From an uncultured Flavihumibacter sp. (GTDB lineage: Bacteria > Bacteroidota > Bacteroidia > Chitinophagales > Chitinophagaceae), in NCBI GenBank assembly GCA_946482545.1, contig CAMLRX010000001.1, forward strand, positions 11,789 through 75,788: a stretch of DNA of 64,000 nucleotides, written 5' to 3'. Positions 50,913 to 57,981 of the stretch are shown piece after piece. The stretch's first letter is position 1. The number at the start of each line of letters is the position of its first letter. The position numbers were made by a program, and so were the translations under genes. The notes beneath the pieces are model-generated. The model was not told where the DNA came from. It made no database searches and saw only the letters and a program-made list of their open reading frames with translations.

Positions 50913-53345
50913 ATGATCCCCGACACAACCGAACGCTCCGTTTTAATAGGCGTAAGCGGCCATCGCGATCTTCGGCCCGAAGACCTTATCAGGATACAGC
51001 AGGAACTCCTTTCCAAAATAAAGGAGCTTACCACACAGTGCAATTCCCCGGTGCTGATCGCCGGTACCGCGGCAGGCACGGACACAATGGTAATGCAACT
51101 CGCTAAAACGGAATCCCTTCCGCTCTTAGACCTGAACGCGGTTGTTCCCCGCGAACAGCAGGAATCCGACGACAATTACTATGCGAGACAGGCAGATTAC
51201 CTCCTGGGCCATTGCACCCATATCGTTGTGGCCTGGGATGGTATTTACACCCACAAACCTGGCGGCACTTCCGAAATTGTGCGCGGTGCGCTGCACGCGA
51301 AACGCCCCATCACTATTCATCATCTTGTAACGCCAAGAATATCCAATCTCTTTCCCATAGCCAGTTTGCTGGAAGAAGTGATCGATTATAAAAAGAAGAA
51401 ATTCCTGCGGATTCCTTTCGCGATTCATTTCAGTTGGATCATACTTGAAAACAAGAGCATACCCAGGCACAATGGCCATGTGCTGAATAGTAACAATGGG
51501 GAGTTTACCTGGAACTATCTTTTGCCCGTATTGTTCATCGCGCTTACATTGGTATTGGGCATAACCGGCTTTGGCCTGCACGACAACTGGTCTGATACCT
51601 GGCTGAATTATATTTTTAAATCCATCAATCTTGTCACCTTCAACGAATCTGTTTTTAAGGAAACACCCAACTGGCTGATGAATGCTGCGCGCATTTCCGG
51701 ACTGCTGGCCGTTTCCCTCACCTTCATTTACGCCTTCCGCCTGGCCTTCAAACCGCAATATGAAAGCCTGAAAAGAAGACGGTGGAAAAAACGCGGCTTT
51801 AACCTCGTAACCGGTCTCAACGAAATGAGTTTCGATCTTATCAAAGATCTCTCCTTCCACAAAGAAAGAACCGTGCTGCTTCATGCGGATGAAAACGATA
51901 CATTTGGTCCCGACCTTGAAAAAATGAAAAACGTGATTGTGGTGAAAGGAAGCCCTTCATCGGCCACCATGCTGAAAGCTGTTCACTTCGGTTCCGCGAA
52001 TAAGGTATTTGTAATGTCAGGCGATGATACGCAGAACGTGCGCACCATGCAGGAACTGGACATTCTTACAACACCCGGTCCTGATCCTGAAACGCCGGAC
52101 CGCTTCGTACATATCCGCGATGAGCACCTTCGGAAATTCCTGAGAAACAATCTCAGCAGGTATTCCATCAACCGCTCCAACTTATTCAATATTTACGAGA
52201 ATACTGTGCGCAAGTTACTGCTGCTGTACCCGGCCGACCGTTTCTACCAAACACCTGAAGCTACCGAAGCCGTCGTTTTCATTATCGGTTTCTCCGAACT
52301 GGGCAAACAAATTGCACGCACGTTCCTGAAGCAGGGACATTACGAACCCAACAAGCGATTGCGCATAACCGTTATTTGTGAAAATGCTGAAGTGGAACGG
52401 CAACAATTCGAAAAGAATTATCCCATGTTCTTTACTCGGGAGCAGGATTCGCTACAGTTAAAAAAAATGAAAGCGTATGTATGGCAGAATATTAATCTGG
52501 AATTTACTGAATTACCATCCGGCAGCAGTGGCTGGTCATCGGGCGGCTTCCCACTGTACTCTTCCGTTACCGCAGGAAACATCGTTACTGTATACGCCTG
52601 TCTGCCCAACGGCATCGGATCGGCGGCTATCCTGAACAATGCACTGCCCGCACTTGATCTGCTGAAACAAAAAAATAATTGCAACCTTCAGGTGTTCTGC
52701 TATTATAACTTCCCGGATAAAAAAGAAGAACTGGTGATTGAAGATCACCTGAACAAGCTGGCCCCGCACACTTTTGTAAAGTGCTTCGGCAACTTTAAAG
52801 ACGAATGCAGTTCCGCCGCAATCCAGAACATGGCATTGGATGCGCTCCCTCAATTGATTCACGCAAAATATTCCAATCCATGGATATTTGAATTACAGGA
52901 CAAGGTGGAAACACACTGGTACCAGGCCAGCGAAAAAGACAAATCCTCCAGCCGTCAGGCAGGTGATCACCTGTGGACCAAACTCCGTATACTGGGCCCT
53001 CTGATAGCATGGCAGTTTGAACCGTCCAGCTTTGAACCGAAGGCCGCCATGAGGGACAAACTTTATAACAATGAAGTGATTGCTAAAATGGGAGAAATTG
53101 AGCACAGGAGATGGTGTGCCGAAATGATGCTGCAAGGTTTTGTTCCGCCCGAAGAAGCGCCGGACTCCCCCGCATACATTGCCCTTGCCGAAAAATGGAC
53201 CGACAAAGCATTCAAACAGGAAACGCTGCACCTGGGCACGCACATCAACCTGGTACCATACGATAATCTGCTGGAAAGAGAAGCCGCGAAAGACACGGAT
53301 CAGATCAGGACCATTCCGGTGTTTTTGCAAAGGATTATTCATTAG
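50913..53345 (+). CDS. SLOG-like / two-TM / RCK-like / RyR-domain protein (putative ligand-gated channel effector)
   Basis: An 810-residue protein of composite architecture. Residues 8-135 look like a SLOG-type nucleotide-binding domain (VLIGVSGHRDLRPEDLIR, AGTAAGTDT). Hydrophobic helices at about 201-221 and 261-279 flank a pore-loop-like segment (LNYIFKSINLVTFNESVFKE); the TVGYG filter is absent. RCK/TrkA-N-like Rossmann domains follow at about 318-380 (VIVVKGSPSSATMLKAVHFG) and 450-500 (AVVFIIGFSELGKQIARTFL). The C-terminus (about 715-750) has MGEIEHRRWCAEMMLQG, the RyR-domain core. The combination resembles predicted SLOG- and RyR-containing conflict-system proteins. It probably changes ion flux on binding a nucleotide signal; ligand and ion are unknown. 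Confidence 0.85.
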   Translation: MIPDTTERSVLIGVSGHRDLRPEDLIRIQQELLSKIKELTTQCNSPVLIAGTAAGTDTMVMQLAKTESLPLLDLNAVVPREQQESDDNYYARQADYLLGHCTHIVVAWDGIYTHKPGGTSEIVRGALHAKRPITIHHLVTPRISNLFPIASLLEEVIDYKKKKFLRIPFAIHFSWIILENKSIPRHNGHVLNSNNGEFTWNYLLPVLFIALTLVLGITGFGLHDNWSDTWLNYIFKSINLVTFNESVFKETPNWLMNAARISGLLAVSLTFIYAFRLAFKPQYESLKRRRWKKRGFNLVTGLNEMSFDLIKDLSFHKERTVLLHADENDTFGPDLEKMKNVIVVKGSPSSATMLKAVHFGSANKVFVMSGDDTQNVRTMQELDILTTPGPDPETPDRFVHIRDEHLRKFLRNNLSRYSINRSNLFNIYENTVRKLLLLYPADRFYQTPEATEAVVFIIGFSELGKQIARTFLKQGHYEPNKRLRITVICENAEVERQQFEKNYPMFFTREQDSLQLKKMKAYVWQNINLEFTELPSGSSGWSSGGFPLYSSVTAGNIVTVYACLPNGIGSAAILNNALPALDLLKQKNNCNLQVFCYYNFPDKKEELVIEDHLNKLAPHTFVKCFGNFKDECSSAAIQNMALDALPQLIHAKYSNPWIFELQDKVETHWYQASEKDKSSSRQAGDHLWTKLRILGPLIAWQFEPSSFEPKAAMRDKLYNNEVIAKMGEIEHRRWCAEMMLQGFVPPEEAPDSPAYIALAEKWTDKAFKQETLHLGTHINLVPYDNLLEREAAKDTDQIRTIPVFLQRIIH

Positions 53346-53386
53346 TAAGAGACTTTAGTTGAGATAATAAATTCAAAACAAAAATG

Positions 53387-53394
53387 TACCTTTG
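53387..53394 (+). promoter_or_regulatory. -7 box implying a leaderless or near-leaderless transcript
   Basis: TACCTTTG is a perfect match to the Bacteroidota -7 consensus TAnnTTTG and ends five bases before the ATG at 53400. The transcript start would then fall on or beside the start codon. No standard -33 TTTG lies at the usual distance; the nearest TTG is about 25 bases upstream. Confidence 0.5.
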
Positions 53395-53399
53395 ATTCC

Positions 53400-53666
53400 A
53401 TGGCAAGAATTAGTTCAATTTACACAAAACGACTTGGCAAAACTGTGGCACAGCATGCCAAGGGCACTGCAGGGAAATATCATGTTATCCCTGCTCAGAT
53501 TGATAAATGGAATGTTGTAGCAGAAGGAAGTGTAATACCTTTTAAAAAGTTCCACACTAAGAGTGCTGCCGTAACTTTCGCTAAGCAGTATGCCAGTGCT
53601 GTCAACTTCGGAGAAGTTGTTATTCACAGCTTAGACGGAAAGATATTAGACCGAATTTCTTACTAA
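53400..53666 (+). CDS. DUF2188-like small protein
   Basis: An 88-residue protein. The C-terminal two thirds resemble DUF2188 (family HVVPH..GW.V...G....S...TQ.EA...A...A...GE..IH..DG.I). Here this is KYHVIPAQIDKWNVVAEGSV, FHTKSAAVTFAKQYA and GEVVIHSLDGKILDRISY. The N-terminus is Lys-rich. The domain has no known activity. It is more AT-rich than the preceding gene and lies 12 bases before the frame-split TIR/SLOG-like gene, probably in one operon. Accessory DNA is likely from here on. Confidence 0.75.
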   Translation: MARISSIYTKRLGKTVAQHAKGTAGKYHVIPAQIDKWNVVAEGSVIPFKKFHTKSAAVTFAKQYASAVNFGEVVIHSLDGKILDRISY

Positions 53667-53678
53667 GTTGAAACTTGT

Positions 53679-54289
53679 ATGCCATTTGAAACAAATGTAT
53701 TTATCAACTGTCCATTTGATGATGATTTTAAAACATTGCTAAGACCTTTAATTTTCAGCTTAATATACTTTCACTTAGAACCCAAAATTTCTCAAACAGA
53801 ATCCTCTGCCAATGTCCGCATCAATCAAATAAAGCAGCATATTCGAAATTTAGTATTCATGACCTTTCTAGGTCGAAGCCAATGAGAAAAAATGAATTAC
53901 CTCGGTTCAACATGCCCTATGAATTAGGGCTTGACATTGGTTGTGCTGAATTCGGCTTAAAGAAATATACGGGCAAAAAGATTCTTATTCTGGAAACCGA
54001 ACGTTACCATTACCAAAAAGTACTTTCCGATATTTCTGGTCAGGATATTGAGAACCATGATAATAATCCTGCCACACTTCTACGAAAAGTTCGAAATTGG
54101 TTCTCTACAGTCGACTCTGCGACAAATTATCCTAGTGCGAGTAAAGTTTGGATTGCTTATAATCAGTTTTATGACGACATAATCAAAACGTTATCTGATG
54201 AAGGTTTTACAGGCTCCGAAATTGAAAGTATGCCAACAAGCGACTTCATAAAATTCGCTAAAGACTGGGTAAAAAATTTCACATCCTGA
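53679..54289 (+). pseudogene. Frame-split TIR/SLOG-like protein of the 'FINCPFD' family
   Basis: Two frames together encode one protein. The first (from ATG 53679) gives TNVFINCPFDDDFKTLLRPL, EPKISQTESSANVRINQIKQ and HIRN, then runs to a stop at 53885. The second frame carries SIHDLSRSKPMRKNELPRFN and MPYELGLDIGCAEFGLKKYT, then ILILETERYHYQKVLSDISG, to a stop at 54289. Homologues that I know join these into one roughly 200-residue protein with a Rossmann-like N-terminus. The break lies at 53846-53852, on the canonical slippery heptamer A-AAT-TTA, and a -1 shift restores the frame. An ancestral deletion (one or seven bases) is the other explanation. Function unknown; related genes often sit in defence islands. 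Confidence 0.75.
53846..53852 (+). other. AAATTTA slippery heptamer at the frame break
   Basis: In the zero frame the codons are CGA AAT TTA, which places AAATTTA in the exact X-XXY-YYZ register for -1 tandem slippage (AAT to AAA, TTA to TTT). Directly downstream the -1 frame continues as AGT ATT CAT GAC, S-I-H-D, the conserved family text. I see no strong stem-loop immediately 3'. Confidence 0.6.
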
Positions 54290-54361
54290 CTTCAATTATG
54301 TCAGAGAATCAAGTTCACTAAATACATATAACCCTAAATATTTTTGACAGTGCATTAAATA

Positions 54362-55464
54362 TTATCTGTCATCATTTTGAGGCATCACCCCGAACTGTTT
54401 CAGCAGGGCAGGCACATCTTCCATTGCAGCCAGCGACAGCAGTTTATCCCGCACCCTTTCCCCATCTTTATGTACATGGTACAGCAACGCATTTTCGACC
54501 CTGTCGAGCAGCCTTTCACTCGACTGCCGTAGTGTTGGAGAAGCCGCGCCGGGCTGCCGCCGGAAACCGCCGTTCTTATCAGTGCGCTCCTGCAAAGAAA
54601 GCAGTCTTGGCGATATTTTCAGGGGATAGATGGTCCGCGGCAGATCGATGGCTATACCGCCAATATGGTACACCCAGATGCCGCCCTTATCATCTCCATC
54701 CGGAATAGTTAAGTTTTTTTCCAGTTCCAGTTTATACCCGTTGTCCAGCAAGATTTTTTCGAAATACTCCTTATCATCACTGTAAGTATTCATCACATTT
54801 TTGGGTCTTACCACTATCAGTCTGCTCAACTTCTCTTTGTTCAGGGAAATGATGCCGCCAACAGCGAGGAGCCTGCTCACAAAATTGTAGTAATAGCCAG
54901 TAGCGAGTCCCACGGCTGCACTGATGTCCACAATGGGCAACCTTCCGTAGAACTGTGTAATCCGGTTATCTGAAAAATCCGTGTTGTCATTGGTATTCAG
55001 GAAAGCCAGGATGGAAGGACGGAGTGCGTTTTTACCAGTTCCAGCTCAAATTCCGGCACTATGGTCACACGGTTTGTTAACCCATAGAAAGAGATATCGG
55101 TGCCCTGTTCCGCAATGTAGATCACAGGAATTCCGAGTGCATGCAGCAGCCCCATCTCGTAATATACATTGGGACTGGGCGCACCTTTTACACCCGCCTT
55201 TGGTGTAAGATTGATGATCACAAGATCAGCGATATCAAGCCTGTTCAGAATACCATAAACGATTTCTGAATCGCGCCATTCATCGGGAATATGTACTTCA
55301 GAAGTAGTTGTAGCCAGCAACGCTTTGGCGACAGGTTCTTCCAGCAATTGTTCGGCGGCGCGACCAATGGTTTGAACGGAATTGTTCGGCACAACGGTAT
55401 CGCCCATGGGGCCGAGGATCACGATATCGAGCCTGTTGTCGGATGCGTAGTTGTTCCTGTACAT
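54362..55464 (-). pseudogene. Frame-split TIR/NDT-like–STING fusion (bacterial STING effector)
   Basis: The 5' part (ATG 55464) is a TIR- or deoxyribosyltransferase-like Rossmann domain: LDIVILGPMGDTVVPNN, ADLVIINLTPKAGVKGAPSP, then NVYYEMGLLHALGIPVIYIA with candidate catalytic E103. It runs to a stop at 54997. The 3' part is open from upstream of 54940, but its only start there is TTG. In that frame the junction reads NALRPSILAFLNTNDNTDFS and ITQFYGRLPIVDISAAVGLA, then TGYYYNFVSRL. GLATGYYYNFVSRL resembles STING GLAWSYYIGYL, and IAIDLPRTIYPL keeps the D-x3-T seen in bacterial STING ligand pockets. The break is in five A (plus-strand T 55029-55033); one more A restores a roughly 367-residue fusion. 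No CD-NTase is nearby. Confidence 0.72.
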
Positions 55465-55587
55465 GGGAAAAATTTAGGATGAAGGGCGGAGGTTGGCTTC
55501 ATGGGGTTGGAAAGTAAAAATAAGGGAATTAGCCTTAAGTTATATTATAAAAAAACATAACTTCACAACAACCCTTAAACCTTTCTG

Positions 55588-55731
55588 ATGGCAAATTATT
55601 CTTTTTCCTTCAGCAGGATCAATTTGGATCTTCCTCATTCCATCTGCTCATCAATACAATCTTTCCAAAGGTTTACCTCCGAAAAACAACGTCAGAAGCT
55701 ATTGACAACAGTAGAAATCATTAAACCATAA
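55588..55731 (+). CDS. Small ORF upstream of the DUF4062/TPR gene
   Basis: A 47-codon frame begins ATG GCA AAT TAT and ends TAA 16 bases before the next ATG. The peptide begins MANYSFSFSRINLDLP and ends TTVEIIKP, with no family that I recognise. The rest of the 55465-55747 gap is AT-rich and shows nothing else. It may be a leader peptide or a chance frame. Confidence 0.3.
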   Translation: MANYSFSFSRINLDLPHSICSSIQSFQRFTSEKQRQKLLTTVEIIKP

Positions 55732-55747
55732 ACAATAAAATCATCTT

Positions 55748-57475
55748 ATGAATCAGGAAAAAATAAAATTCTTCATCGGCTCCGGGGCAGAATTAACTGA
55801 AGAAAGAGAAAAATGTATATCAATATTTCATCGCATTAGCAGAAGTCATATTCACCTGTCGCTAGAACCAATACTCTGGGAATATGAAATGGTAAAGTCA
55901 AATTTTTTAGGATTTAAAAATATTCAGTCAGCAATCAACCCAACTCTGGCTACATGCGATGTTGCTATTTTCATCTTTTACTCAAAGATCGGGAAATATA
56001 CCCGGGAAGAATTTGAACTTGCTGCCAAATCAAAGACTGTTTTCGTTTTCTTCAAAAACGGATTCAAACCTACCGCGGAAACTCAGGTTGAATACAACGA
56101 ACTCATGCAATTCAAGGCATGCCTTAATGATACTATTCTTTATAATCATTTCAACAACATTTCAGAGTTTGAGTTAAAACTATTTGAGAATACCAATCAC
56201 TTCCTAAGCAAAAACTTCAACGTTAAAAGAAACTACGAAAAAACCATTGAAGTGCTTAAGAGAGAAAAAGAGCAGGTTAATACTGACTTAAAGGAACTTC
56301 AGCATGAACTATCCAGGCATTCATCAACAAGTGACCTTAAAAGAAAGGCGCTTTCTGAAATTACGAACAACAATTATTCTGCGGCTGAAACTACCCTCCT
56401 TCAATCATTACAAAATGAAAAAGCATATACTTCCGATACACTCTACGAATTAGGTAAACTCAAACACATACAAGGAAAGTATCTTGAAGCTCAGAAATTT
56501 TTCGAATTAGCCGCAAACAACAGCGCACGCAATAGCCAGTATCTTCACAGTTGCGGTGTTGCTGCAAGGAGCTTAGGCCAATACGACAAGGCTGCTGCGT
56601 ATATGGAAAAAGCTTTAATGGCCGATATTGAAAAATTCGATAAAGACAACCTTGAAATCGCAGAGAGATACAACAATCTTGGTGTCGCATTTCGAGATGC
56701 TGGAAAAATAGACAAGGCATTCGAAGTTCATGCTCAGGCGCTTAAAATTATCACCAATCTGAAAGGAATAGATTGTCCTGAAATTGAACCCTATTATAAT
56801 AATATTGGTTTGGTTTATCTTGATAAAGGTGAGTTTGAAAGAGCAATTATGTTTTTTGATCTTTCCATAAAGGCGAACCTAAAATATAATGGTAAAGAAA
56901 ACAAGGCACTGGCATCCTATCTTAACAATAGCGCATCTGTACATGAGGGAAAAGGCAACATTAATGAAGCAATAAAATTGTACGAACAGGCATTAAATAT
57001 CCTCGAGCAGACTCCTGGCAACAATGCCCTTGAAATTGCCACCTGCTATAACAATCTAGGCCTTGCACATCAAACCGCAGGCAACTATAGAGATTCAATT
57101 TCTTTATTAGAAAAAGCACTCTCCATGAACAAAAATATCCTTGGAAACACCCATCCGTATATAGCGATAACAAACCATAATTTAGGGCTGACTTTTTTAC
57201 ACATGAACAACCCGACCAAAGCGCTTGAATATATTCAGATAGCGTACAATATGGACAAAAATTTCTATTCTGAAGAAAGCATTACTATTGCAACCAGGTA
57301 TAATAGCTTTGGTGCTGCACATCTCAATCTTGGCGATTTGGAAAAAGCATTGCATTATTTTAATAAAGCATATTTGATGCTTTCAAAACTAGTCACCCAT
57401 AACCATCCCCATTTGAAAATGGTTGAACAAAGTATTCTGGGAATAGAAAGAAGAGGCAAAAGCCCCCTCTTCTGA
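55748..57475 (+). CDS. DUF4062/TIR-like N-terminal domain fused to coiled coil and TPR repeats
   Basis: A 575-residue protein. Residues 1-150 resemble the DUF4062/TIR-like class: KIKFFIGSGAELTEEREKC, EPILWEYEMVKSNFLGFKNI, CDVAIFIFYSKIGKYTREEF (acidic E87/E88 position) and KTVFVFFKNGF. A heptad-rich coiled coil spans about 160-195. The remainder (about 195-560) is a tandem of kinesin-light-chain-type TPR repeats, with repeated A-x-x-Y-N-N-L-G-x-A phrases such as EIATCYNNLGLAHQTAGNYR. The layout parallels sensor/effector proteins in which the repeats detect a target and the N-terminus acts. It is markedly AT-rich relative to neighbours. Ligand and activity are unknown. Confidence 0.82.
   Translation: MNQEKIKFFIGSGAELTEEREKCISIFHRISRSHIHLSLEPILWEYEMVKSNFLGFKNIQSAINPTLATCDVAIFIFYSKIGKYTREEFELAAKSKTVFVFFKNGFKPTAETQVEYNELMQFKACLNDTILYNHFNNISEFELKLFENTNHFLSKNFNVKRNYEKTIEVLKREKEQVNTDLKELQHELSRHSSTSDLKRKALSEITNNNYSAAETTLLQSLQNEKAYTSDTLYELGKLKHIQGKYLEAQKFFELAANNSARNSQYLHSCGVAARSLGQYDKAAAYMEKALMADIEKFDKDNLEIAERYNNLGVAFRDAGKIDKAFEVHAQALKIITNLKGIDCPEIEPYYNNIGLVYLDKGEFERAIMFFDLSIKANLKYNGKENKALASYLNNSASVHEGKGNINEAIKLYEQALNILEQTPGNNALEIATCYNNLGLAHQTAGNYRDSISLLEKALSMNKNILGNTHPYIAITNHNLGLTFLHMNNPTKALEYIQIAYNMDKNFYSEESITIATRYNSFGAAHLNLGDLEKALHYFNKAYLMLSKLVTHNHPHLKMVEQSILGIERRGKSPLF
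57449..57473 (-). terminator. Possible terminator in the TPR/Dps convergent end region
   Basis: AGAAGAGG and CCTCTTCT form an eight-pair stem around a nine-base loop. On the minus strand it is followed by TTCTATT, a weak T-tract, about 27 bases after the Dps stop. It lies inside the last codons of the TPR gene and could serve the Dps transcript. Confidence 0.4.
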
Positions 57476-57499
57476 ATAGTTGCTTAATTCAAAAAATTA

Positions 57500-57973
57500 T
57501 CACCTCAACTGCACCCGCAGCATCCACGCCATTTTCTCGTGGGTTTCCATCAACCCGGTAATAAAATCACCTGTACCGGCATCTTTGTAATCGTTCGTGA
57601 CGAGGTTTATTTTTTCCCGCATCCGGATGATGATGCTCTCGTGATCGGCGAGCAGCACTTTTACGAAACCGGTCCCATCGTTTTTTTCCCGGCTCATTTC
57701 GGTGAGGTGCGTTAATTCGAGAAAGGTTTTTAGTGAAGCCGGTGCGTAGTGGCCGAGTGCGCGGATGCGTTCCGCAACATCATCTATCATTTCATCCAGT
57801 TCTTCGTATTGCGATTCGAAGAATTTATGTTTTTCATAAAAGTCGCTTCCTTCCACATTCCAGTGGGCGTGTCGTGTTTTGGTGTACAATACAAATTCGT
57901 CTGCCAGCAGAATACATAGTTCCTGTGCAATTTTCGCCAGATCTTCCTGGCCGATGCCGATGCCTGTTTGCAT
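57500..57973 (-). CDS. dps: Dps-type ferritin-like DNA-protection protein
   Basis: A 157-residue four-helix protein of the Dps family. The ferroxidase region HAHWNVEGSDFYEKHKFFES with QYEELDEMIDDVAERIRALG matches the inter-subunit iron site of Dps (His, Asp and Glu positions). The C-terminal helix ends THEKMAWMLRVQLR. It stores iron and protects DNA during oxidative stress in the cytoplasm. It starts eight bases after the porin gene stop, so the two may share a transcript. Confidence 0.93.
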   Translation of the reverse strand: MQTGIGIGQEDLAKIAQELCILLADEFVLYTKTRHAHWNVEGSDFYEKHKFFESQYEELDEMIDDVAERIRALGHYAPASLKTFLELTHLTEMSREKNDGTGFVKVLLADHESIIIRMREKINLVTNDYKDAGTGDFITGLMETHEKMAWMLRVQLR

Positions 57974-57981
57974 GATAGTAT

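Noticed and set aside
50913..53345. A classical potassium channel
   Set aside because: Two TM helices and RCK-like domains are present but the TVGYG filter is absent and a SLOG-like domain precedes them, so only a channel-like function is proposed.
50913..57475. A CD-NTase partner for the STING gene
   Set aside because: No frame shows the nucleotidyltransferase G-S...D-x-D pattern; the proteins next to it read as SLOG/RyR, DUF2188, TIR-like and TPR types.
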